Shown here one piece after another: positions 1-5,378 of a stretch of 11,589 nucleotides of DNA. The notes under the pieces are model-generated. The model saw only the letters and a program-made list of their open reading frames with translations. It made no database searches and was not told the DNA's origin. The position numbers were made by a program, and so were the translations under genes. How positions within the stretch are numbered: the stretch's first letter is position 1; each line of letters opens with the position of its first letter. Location of the stretch: positions 1 through 11,589 of the forward strand of contig HF996021.1 of the NCBI GenBank assembly GCA_000432515.1, in the 5' to 3' direction. The DNA comes from Bacteroides sp. CAG:545. GTDB lineage: Bacteria > Bacteroidota > Bacteroidia > Bacteroidales > UBA932.

Positions 1-807
1 GTTATGTTGTGCACAACATAATAGTTCAACGTCAAGAGACGTCCTCATCACACGGTTGTCGTCAGTGCAGATGACGAGCTCTGCTCCTGAATAGTTGCCC
101 GGCCTGAGCATCATATTGAAATCCGAACCAGCGGAAACGAATTCGCCTCCATTGGTACAGTTCAATGTGACGAAGTTAGCCGTAGTGTCGGATCGATCCA
201 ACCCTTCTTTTGTCTTCAGGAAGAGTCCGGCCATGTCAGAACCTTTTTTCTGAAGTTTTACAGATGCAATCTTGGCAGAGCCGCCGATATGCAGGGAAAG
301 GATTCCGACTGCATCCTTCATGAACAGCTTGTTGCCAGTTGCTTCACTGTAGTCTGCAAACATAGGAAGAAGTTTCATCGCTCCGTCAGAGGCGAACTGG
401 CTTGCAGGAACCGCAAGGTTGATGGTCGGAGAAGTTCCGAACCACTTGGTCCCATCTTCGAAAGCAAGAGAAGCTGTATAAGTTCCTTGTGCATTGGCAA
501 GAGCATCAATATATAAATTTCCGCTCTCATCAGAAGCCACATCATACTTGGTTCCGTTTACATAAACCGAAGAAGCTGCACTCAGCAGATCAGAGGCTGC
601 CACCCCTGCCTTCACTCGTGCCGCATCGGTATCGATGTCAATGTAGAACCTTACTTTTCCGTCAACGATGGAAATAGGTTCTCCGGGAGCAGTATCCCTG
701 TCAACCGGATTCACACCAGTACCTGGTTTGTCATCTCCTTTGCAGGAAATTACTGAGCATAATATGAACATCATGCTCAGAATAGATAACATTTTTCTGT
801 TTCTCAT
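1..807 (-). CDS. Surface lipoprotein, fimbrillin-like, C terminus cut by window edge
   Basis: The frame is open from an ATG at 807 to the window edge, giving 269 visible residues with no stop. The N terminus is a lipoprotein signal peptide: a hydrophobic stretch ends in the lipobox VISC, with the lipidated Cys at residue 22. KGDDK follows, a charged stretch like the export signal that sends Bacteroidota lipoproteins to the cell surface. The rest is beta-rich, with no catalytic motif. The spacing of GILSLHIGG...IASVKLQ and a later MLRPGNYSGAELVICT resembles fimbrillin-like (Mfa-like) domains of Bacteroidales surface proteins, where an LPPGTYSG-type strand precedes the last strands. I judge this from pattern only. 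It has its own promoter and a leader shared with the next leftward gene. The role is unknown; surface binding or adhesion is the best guess. The gene itself is certain, the family much less so. Confidence 0.8.
   Translation of the reverse strand, partial: MRNRKMLSILSMMFILCSVISCKGDDKPGTGVNPVDRDTAPGEPISIVDGKVRFYIDIDTDAARVKAGVAASDLLSAASSVYVNGTKYDVASDESGNLYIDALANAQGTYTASLAFEDGTKWFGTSPTINLAVPASQFASDGAMKLLPMFADYSEATGNKLFMKDAVGILSLHIGGSAKIASVKLQKKGSDMAGLFLKTKEGLDRSDTTANFVTLNCTNGGEFVSAGSDFNMMLRPGNYSGAELVICTDDNRVMRTSLDVELLCCAQHN
2..21. repeat. Perfect 20-bp palindrome inside the lipoprotein gene
   Basis: Two 10-bp arms (TTATGTTGTG and its exact complement) meet with no spacer at 11/12. It lies in frame within the lipoprotein gene and encodes part of an unusual Leu-Cys-Cys-Ala-Gln-His stretch. 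It could be a dyad site, a hairpin or the edge of an inserted element; the window ends too soon to tell. The symmetry is certain, the function unknown. Confidence 0.6.
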
Positions 808-816
808 ATGTGAATA

Positions 817-835
817 ATAATTGGTATTAGTTCTT
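817..835 (-). repeat. Leader repeat copy 1 (AAGAACTAATACCAATTAT)
   Basis: This 19-bp sequence, read on the minus strand, ends 9 bases before the lipoprotein ATG. It recurs without mismatch at 2384-2402, again exactly 9 bases before the ATG of the hydrolase gene. It sits where a ribosome-binding region would be, and there is no Shine-Dalgarno sequence. It is therefore probably a translation-leader element or a site bound by a shared regulator. Confidence 0.75.
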
Positions 836-844
836 GTGGTCCAA

Positions 845-872
845 TGTCCGGCAACACACCGCTTATCGGACA
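845..872 (-). promoter_or_regulatory. Possible 5'-end hairpin in lipoprotein leader
   Basis: TGTCCG (845-850) and CGGACA (867-872) form a perfect 6-bp stem around a 16-base loop. If transcription starts a few bases after the -7 box at 876-883, this stem stands at the very 5' end of the mRNA. The other gene with the shared leader has a hairpin of different sequence at the same place. The loop is long, so stability is uncertain. Confidence 0.4.
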
Positions 873-875
873 AAA

Positions 876-894
876 CAAAGATAGCACGCAATAT
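876..894 (-). promoter_or_regulatory. Promoter core of the lipoprotein gene
   Basis: On the minus strand this reads ATATTGCGTGCTATCTTTG, whose end TATCTTTG fits the Bacteroides -7 box TAnnTTTG. It lies 68 bases before the ATG at 807. A matching block (16 of 19 bases) lies 67 bases before the ATG of the hydrolase gene. No TTTG -33 box is seen at the usual 19-21 base spacing, which suits an activator-dependent promoter. A 13-bp conserved block (909-921) lies 25 bases further upstream. Confidence 0.6.
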
Positions 895-908
895 CTCAAA
901 TCGATTTA

Positions 909-921
909 AATTTTGTCGCAA
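909..921 (-). promoter_or_regulatory. Conserved upstream block, copy 1 (TTGYGACAAAATT)
   Basis: AATTTTGTCGCAA on the plus strand matches AATTTTGTCACAA at 2476-2488 with one mismatch. The gap to the -7 box is 25 bases here and 26 there. That places it roughly between -40 and -53, where activators that touch RNA polymerase often bind. It is a candidate operator; the bound protein is inferred, not shown. Confidence 0.45.
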
Positions 922-925
922 TCGG

Positions 926-943
926 ATTATAAATTTGTATCAA
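926..943. repeat. Shared 18-bp distal element, copy 1
   Basis: ATTATAAATTTGTATCAA occurs here and again, base for base, at 2504-2521. Each copy lies upstream of one of the two leftward genes. Its core TATAAATTTGTA is palindromic except for one base pair. This copy lies just beyond the stop of the hydrolase gene (950). It may be an operator for a common regulator. Confidence 0.55.
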
Positions 944-949
944 ACTTCA

Positions 950-2374
950 TTACAACTCGAAGTCAACAAGAATCGGTCGATGGTCAGACGGATGATAGAA
1001 GCCCGACGGATAGGTGCTGTCCGCTCTGAGTGTCGTGTAGGAGTCAATCAGTATCATGGCGTTCCTTACCTTCGAATACATCGAAGGTGAAGCATACATA
1101 TTGTCGATACGTGAACCTCCTGCTGTAGAGCTCATGAAGTATCCCTTATAGTAATTGCCGATAATGTCCACGAGAGTGGTGTTATCCCTGATTACGTTCT
1201 GGCAGAGATATTTGGTAGGAGTTTTCTCTAGCATCCGGTTATGCCACTCGTCAAGCATTGACGGAGAGTTGAAGTCACCCATCATAAGCCATTCCGTCTG
1301 AGAAGAGAATTCAGGAGCATTGACAGTGTGGTCAACTATATATTTCATCTCGAATTCACGATACTTGTCTCCTTCAAACTTGGCTCTGCTTTCCTTCCTT
1401 TCATCCGGTGCAGCGGTAAAGCACCACTGCTGAGGCCAAGTGTGCAAAGTAATGAAATTGATTTTCTTTCCGTTCACATCCACCTGCTGTACAGCTGCAC
1501 CGTGAGATACCGGTCTGCCAGGCTGATCAGTATCCGTAATCTTGAGGAGTGTTTCAATAGGATACTTGGAAGTGATCACCTGCGGATAGTTGTCACGATG
1601 TCCGCCGATTGCAGTATAGGCATGACCATACTTTCCTGCAAGCTCCGGCCATCCTGCAGGAAGATATTTTTCCTCTGCAGGAGCTTTCTGTCCTGAATGA
1701 TCCTTATATATGGAAGCCGCCTCGCACCATACACATACGTCAGGATCATATTTTTTCACCCAAGCGATGAAGTTCTTGTAACCATTCGGCTGGTCCGTCC
1801 ACATTCCGTTCTGAATATTCCAGTAAAGCACACGGAGCGTAGAACGCTGCACCTCGCCCATGTCGGTCACCTCTATAGAGTCCACAAAGAAACCGTGGTT
1901 TGAGGAATCGGCTGACACTCCTGCCAACTTGAGACATGAAGAATTGGATGCATTCCTTACGTTCAATTCCAATTTGTGCCATTTATGCTGTTTCGCCTTC
2001 GAGGATGGACGCGGAAGCATGTCCTTGGTCAAACGGAGGTTGGCGCTGTTGACTATATATTCTATAAGGTTATCCGGAATTGTCTTTCCGTCAAGAGTGG
2101 CAGAAGTAATGGTCCCGCCGTTGATTACAGAGAAAAGAAGCACATCATCAAAACCGGCATCGGGACGGAACCTTACTGAGATCTTCACATTATGAAGACC
2201 TTCGATTTCCGTAAATGGCGGAGCTTCAACAACCTCTCTTGCAGGGCCACCGACGTTCAATGACAGAATACGGGAAGAATGCTTCTGGTTTTCAGCTCCC
2301 AGACAAACAACATCCGAGCATAACATAAACATTATGCCCAACATTGACAAGGATAACAAATTTCTGATTTTCAT
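950..2374 (-). CDS. Secreted endonuclease/exonuclease/phosphatase-superfamily hydrolase with N-terminal beta domain
   Basis: This is a 474-residue exported enzyme of the DNase I-like metal-dependent phosphoesterase superfamily. All hallmark motifs are present in order: WNIQN (N186), CEAA (E218), TLHT (H311), GDFNS (D367, N369), SRIDNMY (D424) and the terminal SDHRPIL (D464, H465). It should therefore be active, cutting phosphodiester or phosphate bonds in the periplasm or outside the cell. The substrate (nucleic acid, phospholipid or phosphorylated glycan) cannot be told. Residues about 30-175 form an extra beta-rich domain ending in FFVDSIEV, which looks like a jelly-roll binding module. The N terminus is a signal peptide whose DNA matches that of the neighbouring lipoprotein, but its lipobox is poor (VVC, with Val before Cys), so ordinary secretion is likely. 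It has its own promoter and lies divergent from the regulator. Confidence 0.88.
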   Translation of the reverse strand: MKIRNLLSLSMLGIMFMLCSDVVCLGAENQKHSSRILSLNVGGPAREVVEAPPFTEIEGLHNVKISVRFRPDAGFDDVLLFSVINGGTITSATLDGKTIPDNLIEYIVNSANLRLTKDMLPRPSSKAKQHKWHKLELNVRNASNSSCLKLAGVSADSSNHGFFVDSIEVTDMGEVQRSTLRVLYWNIQNGMWTDQPNGYKNFIAWVKKYDPDVCVWCEAASIYKDHSGQKAPAEEKYLPAGWPELAGKYGHAYTAIGGHRDNYPQVITSKYPIETLLKITDTDQPGRPVSHGAAVQQVDVNGKKINFITLHTWPQQWCFTAAPDERKESRAKFEGDKYREFEMKYIVDHTVNAPEFSSQTEWLMMGDFNSPSMLDEWHNRMLEKTPTKYLCQNVIRDNTTLVDIIGNYYKGYFMSSTAGGSRIDNMYASPSMYSKVRNAMILIDSYTTLRADSTYPSGFYHPSDHRPILVDFEL

Positions 2375-2383
2375 ATAGTGACT

Positions 2384-2402
2384 ATAATTGGTATTAGTTC
2401 TT
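2384..2402 (-). repeat. Leader repeat copy 2 (AAGAACTAATACCAATTAT)
   Basis: This is the second exact copy of the 19-bp leader, again ending 9 bases before an ATG (2374). Similarity continues through the start codon into the signal-peptide codons of both genes, then stops. Confidence 0.75.
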
Positions 2403-2403
2403 A

Positions 2404-2432
2404 TGATTTGCAGTTTTCATGTTACTGAATCA
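2404..2432 (-). promoter_or_regulatory. 5'-end hairpin in hydrolase leader
   Basis: TGATT-TG-CAGT (2404-2414) pairs with ACTGAATCA (2424-2432). This gives a 9-bp stem with a 2-base bulge and a 9-base loop. It begins about where transcription should start from the -7 box at 2442-2449. It could protect the mRNA or control translation. It has no U-run, so it is not an intrinsic terminator. Confidence 0.5.
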
Positions 2433-2441
2433 CGCACCCTA

Positions 2442-2460
2442 CAAAGTTAATACGCATTAT
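2442..2460 (-). promoter_or_regulatory. Promoter core of the hydrolase gene
   Basis: On the minus strand this reads ATAATGCGTATTAACTTTG, with TAACTTTG as the -7 box (TAnnTTTG), 67 bases before the ATG at 2374. It matches the promoter block of the lipoprotein gene at 16 of 19 positions. No properly spaced -33 TTTG is visible. The 13-bp conserved block at 2476-2488 lies 26 bases upstream. Confidence 0.6.
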
Positions 2461-2475
2461 GAATACTTCTGTTTC

Positions 2476-2488
2476 AATTTTGTCACAA
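2476..2488 (-). promoter_or_regulatory. Conserved upstream block, copy 2 (TTGYGACAAAATT)
   Basis: AATTTTGTCACAA differs by one base from 909-921 and keeps nearly the same distance to the -7 box. It is a candidate activator site for the hydrolase promoter. It also lies inside the divergent gap to the regulator, so one bound protein could affect both directions. Confidence 0.45.
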
Positions 2489-2503
2489 CAAATCGAAAAT
2501 AAA

Positions 2504-2521
2504 ATTATAAATTTGTATCAA
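2504..2521. repeat. Shared 18-bp distal element, copy 2, overlapping a possible regulator promoter
   Basis: This is an exact copy of 926-943. Here it contains TAAATTTG (2508-2515), which fits the -7 consensus on the plus strand and lies 47 bases before the regulator ATG at 2563. A TTTG at 2479-2482 could be its -33 box, but the 25-base spacing is longer than the usual 19-21. Relative to the leftward -7 box this copy lies 54 bases away, against 42 in copy 1. The difference is about one helical turn. Confidence 0.5.
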
Positions 2522-2562
2522 TAATGCTAAAACAGCCCGCGAGGCGGCCAAAACGATACACA

Positions 2563-4875
2563 ATGAAACGACCACTATTGATATTGACACTATTCCTGAT
2601 CTGCTTATGTGGAGCATCAGGCCAAGACTCATTTATCCGCCAGCGACTCACCCAATTTTCCGTCAGAAACGGGATGTCATATAATACTGTTGTTGACTTT
2701 GAGCAGGATTCATCCGGTAACATATGGTTTGCAACAGCTGACGGACTCGACAGGTTCAACGGGACAGACTTCACGATCTACAGGCATCGGCACAATGACA
2801 AGAACAGTCTTAAGAGCAACAATGTCCATGACCTGTTCATTGACTCGAAGGAAAGACTATGGGTGTGCACTTCCTCAGGACTCTCCTATTATAGAGAGGA
2901 GACCGATGATTTCCAAAGAATCAGCATCAAGGACGCAGTGACAGTAGAATGCCTAATGGAAGTAGCCGACAACAAGTATCTTGCGGCCACGCGACATGCC
3001 ACATTCCTGTATGACCTGGATACTGACTCTTCCAAAGAGATCAAACTTGAAGGCAAATCATTGACCTACTACTCAATCTGCAAGGACGGTGACCGTATAA
3101 TAGTCTGCACAAGGGACAAGGCCATCGAGTCTCTCAGGTTTTCATGCGACTCTCTCATACGCAACTTCGAACCGGTTGAACTGCCGAAATTCGGAATCGT
3201 ACCATATCCGGCAGGAGACGACAGATACTACGTGGGCACCAAAGGCAACGGCCTGATGCTGGTCGATTTCAAAAACAGCACCAGCTCGAAAATCGACACG
3301 GGCAGCGACAAATGGCTCGAAATATTCGCATTCTGCAATGATGATGACGGGAAATTGTGGATCGGCTCATCTGAAGGAGTGATGATTATGGACAAGGACG
3401 GCAAGATAAGCCGATATGCTCCGGGAATCATGCCTGACAATAATATCCGAAGTCTGTTCAAAGATTCTTCAGGAGGGGTATGGATAGGCACAGAGTACAG
3501 CGGAGCAATGTATTGGCACAAACAACGTGACAAATTCCGTTCTTATGCCCAGGACAGGTTCCAGCTTCAGGACAAGATCATAACCACATTGAAACATGAC
3601 GATTTCGGCGCACTCTGGGTAGGCACGCGTAACGACGGACTCTATCGCTTTGGTGCAACCGGAAAGGTTTCACACTATGCTCTCAACAATATGCGGAGTG
3701 TCCAGGTAAGCGGGAACGGGAAAAAGGCATACGCTGGAGGAGAGGTTCAAGGCATGCATGAGATAGATATAGAAAAAGGAACGACACGAAAATTGAAAGC
3801 TCCGCTGGATATAATGTGCATCACCCCGGCCAATGACGGTAAACTGTGGCTAGGCACACTTATAGGGCTATACCTCTATGACATCGATAATAATGCCTCC
3901 GCTAAAATCAACCTGAAATACACCAGTCCCGAAAGACTGACACGAATCCTGTCGCTGTGCAAGGATAAGGACAACCAGCTCTGGATCGGGGCTAAAGAGA
4001 GCCTTTCCAAATATGTTGTCAATGAGGACAACACTCTGGACAAGACCGGCGGCTACAAATTCAATGATATTGTACAGACGCAGTGCATCTACCAGTCATT
4101 CGACGGGAAAATATGGATCGGAACCATAGATGGTCTTGCCTGTATTGACGAAAAAACCGGAAAAGGGACAGTTGAGCATCCGGACGGATTCCAGAACAGT
4201 ACGATTCGAGGAATCGAGGAGGACAATGACGGAAACCTATGGATCAGTTCAGATGACGGACTTTACAGATATGCTCCATCCAAGGGTGAAATAAGACGAT
4301 TCGGAGACGATGACGGTATCAGATGCGATCTTTTCAGTACAGGCGCACACACAAGAGATACGACCGGAAGAATGTATTTCGGAGGCATTTACGGCATGGA
4401 GGTATTCAATCCGGAAGACATTGTCCCAAACACCATAGCGAAGAGGCCTATTATCGACAGACTCATAGTCAACAACATGGAAATCAAGCCTGGAGACAAG
4501 TCCAGGATACTCAAGAAGAATATCAGCATTACTGAAAAAATTGTCTTGAAACATTGGCAGAACTCACTGACCTTAGGTTTTTCGTGTCCTGATATGATTT
4601 CGGAGAAGAGTTGCAGATATTCTTATATGTTGGAAGGAATTGACAAGAACTGGAACGACGCCAGAGGCACGGAAGCGACCTATACCAATCTTTCCAAAGG
4701 ACGATACACATTCCTTCTGAAAGCAGCGAACAGCGACGGCATCTGGAACGAACACGCGCTCAGACTGGAAATCAGGGGTAAGGCCGATATGGTACAAAAG
4801 CACATTTGCGGAAATTCTGGCCCTGCTTCTGGTAATTTCCGGAATCAGCGCCCTAGCACTGTGGTACATCCGTAA
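2563..4875 (+). CDS. HTCS-type regulator, N-terminal sensor half (frameshifted): Reg_prop propeller plus Y_Y_Y
   Basis: This is the periplasmic sensor part of a Bacteroidales membrane regulator. The chosen start at 2563 gives a clean signal peptide (MKRPLLILTLFL, cut after about residue 21). The earlier ATG at 2524 would add 13 charged residues and would sit almost at the predicted transcription start. Many Reg_prop repeats follow (for example GNIWFATADGLDRF, GKLWIGSSEGV, GGVWIGTEYSG, ALWVGTRNDGLYRF, GKIWIGTIDGL, GNLWISSDDGLYRY), as in the double beta-propeller that binds oligosaccharides in HTCS proteins. A Y_Y_Y domain covers about residues 667-738. The true frame ends at LEIR. A one-base shift then adds 32 meaningless residues before the stop at 4875. 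The truncated protein would be secreted and would lack the membrane helix and the DNA-binding domain. With the shift corrected, the gene runs to 5320 and encodes about 918 residues. Confidence 0.85.
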   Translation: MKRPLLILTLFLICLCGASGQDSFIRQRLTQFSVRNGMSYNTVVDFEQDSSGNIWFATADGLDRFNGTDFTIYRHRHNDKNSLKSNNVHDLFIDSKERLWVCTSSGLSYYREETDDFQRISIKDAVTVECLMEVADNKYLAATRHATFLYDLDTDSSKEIKLEGKSLTYYSICKDGDRIIVCTRDKAIESLRFSCDSLIRNFEPVELPKFGIVPYPAGDDRYYVGTKGNGLMLVDFKNSTSSKIDTGSDKWLEIFAFCNDDDGKLWIGSSEGVMIMDKDGKISRYAPGIMPDNNIRSLFKDSSGGVWIGTEYSGAMYWHKQRDKFRSYAQDRFQLQDKIITTLKHDDFGALWVGTRNDGLYRFGATGKVSHYALNNMRSVQVSGNGKKAYAGGEVQGMHEIDIEKGTTRKLKAPLDIMCITPANDGKLWLGTLIGLYLYDIDNNASAKINLKYTSPERLTRILSLCKDKDNQLWIGAKESLSKYVVNEDNTLDKTGGYKFNDIVQTQCIYQSFDGKIWIGTIDGLACIDEKTGKGTVEHPDGFQNSTIRGIEEDNDGNLWISSDDGLYRYAPSKGEIRRFGDDDGIRCDLFSTGAHTRDTTGRMYFGGIYGMEVFNPEDIVPNTIAKRPIIDRLIVNNMEIKPGDKSRILKKNISITEKIVLKHWQNSLTLGFSCPDMISEKSCRYSYMLEGIDKNWNDARGTEATYTNLSKGRYTFLLKAANSDGIWNEHALRLEIRGKADMVQKHICGNSGPASGNFRNQRPSTVVHP
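4775..4778 (+). other. Frameshift site: one extra G in a GGGG run
   Basis: Before this site the frame of 2563 encodes the end of the Y_Y_Y domain (ALRLEIR). After it, the next frame encodes VRPIWYKS, a membrane helix (about 4814-4870, AEILALLLVISGISALALWY) and then the AraC domain. Removing one G gives IRVRPIWYKS, which is how Y_Y_Y domains normally run into the membrane segment. This is either a real mutation or a sequencing or assembly error. Programmed +1 frameshifting is possible but less likely. Confidence 0.85.
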
Positions 4876-4885
4876 AGTAAAGAAT

Positions 4886-5320
4886 ATGAAGGATGTGAAA
4901 ATCGCCCAGCTCACCAAGAACTATGAGGAGAAGGTACAGAAGAGCAAAATCGAGATGTACGTGGATTCCACATATAACATGAAGCATGATGACGAACGGT
5001 TCCTGCTTTCCGCAATCAACTGCATAGAAGCCAATATCGGGAATGCCGCATTTACTGTGGAAAACTTGGCGGAAGGCAGCTGCTGCTCAAGAGGAAATCT
5101 TCATCTGCGATTGAAGAACATAACCGGAAAATCACCCGTTGAACTTATCAAGACATTGAGGATGAAAAAAGCCTGCGCATTGCTCAAAGACACTGAAATG
5201 CCAATCTCTGACATTGCTGAACAATGCGGATACCAGACTCCGGCATATTTCATCACTGTCTTCAAGAACACCTTTGGTGAAACTCCAGGCAAATATGCAG
5301 CAAGGATACACGGAAAATGA
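4886..5320 (+). CDS. C-terminal half of the regulator: AraC-family DNA-binding domain
   Basis: This reading frame holds the AraC-type output domain of the split regulator. Coding continuity in the same frame reaches back to about 4779 and includes the transmembrane helix; the ATG at 4886 is only the first internal start after the helix. Residues 1-27 form a charged, coil-like linker. Residues 36-61 (DDERFLLSAINCIEANIG...FTVENLA) match the lead-in to the HTCS output domain. Two helix-turn-helix units follow at about 57-80 (SRGNLHLRLKNITGKSPVELI) and 106-130 (ISDIAEQCGYQTPAYF), then FKNTFGETPGKY. No HisKA, HATPase or receiver domain lies between the helix and this domain. If translated from 4886, it would be a soluble 144-residue DNA-binding protein starting 10 bases after the sensor half's stop. 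I favour one broken gene over two genes. Confidence 0.8.
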   Translation: MKDVKIAQLTKNYEEKVQKSKIEMYVDSTYNMKHDDERFLLSAINCIEANIGNAAFTVENLAEGSCCSRGNLHLRLKNITGKSPVELIKTLRMKKACALLKDTEMPISDIAEQCGYQTPAYFITVFKNTFGETPGKYAARIHGK

Positions 5321-5378
5321 TGGGAAATACAGATTTTTCTTTCTATTTTTACGAGATGGAATATAATAAATGACATAT

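Noticed and set aside
289..677. Two rightward open frames (75 and 62 codons)
   Set aside because: They lie opposite the lipoprotein gene, have no recognisable domain or start signal, and the lipoprotein frame runs unbroken through the region with a clear signal peptide.
2305..2374. Hydrolase as a lipoprotein
   Set aside because: The candidate cysteine at residue 24 follows Val-Val, not the small residue normally needed before the lipidated Cys, and no acidic export stretch follows.
2524..2562. Earlier start of the regulator at 2524
   Set aside because: It adds MLKQPARRPKRYT before a good signal peptide, and it would lie within a few bases of the predicted transcription start. The ATG at 2563 is better.
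4770..4886. Programmed +1 frameshifting in the regulator
   Set aside because: There is no known +1 slip motif such as a slow stop codon after a slippery codon. A one-base mutation or sequencing error in the G run is simpler, though not excluded.
5321..5378. Promoter or terminator between the regulator and the protease
   Set aside because: The T-rich stretch (5333-5350) has no preceding stem, and TATTTTTA is only a weak -7 match with no -33 partner, so neither is supported.
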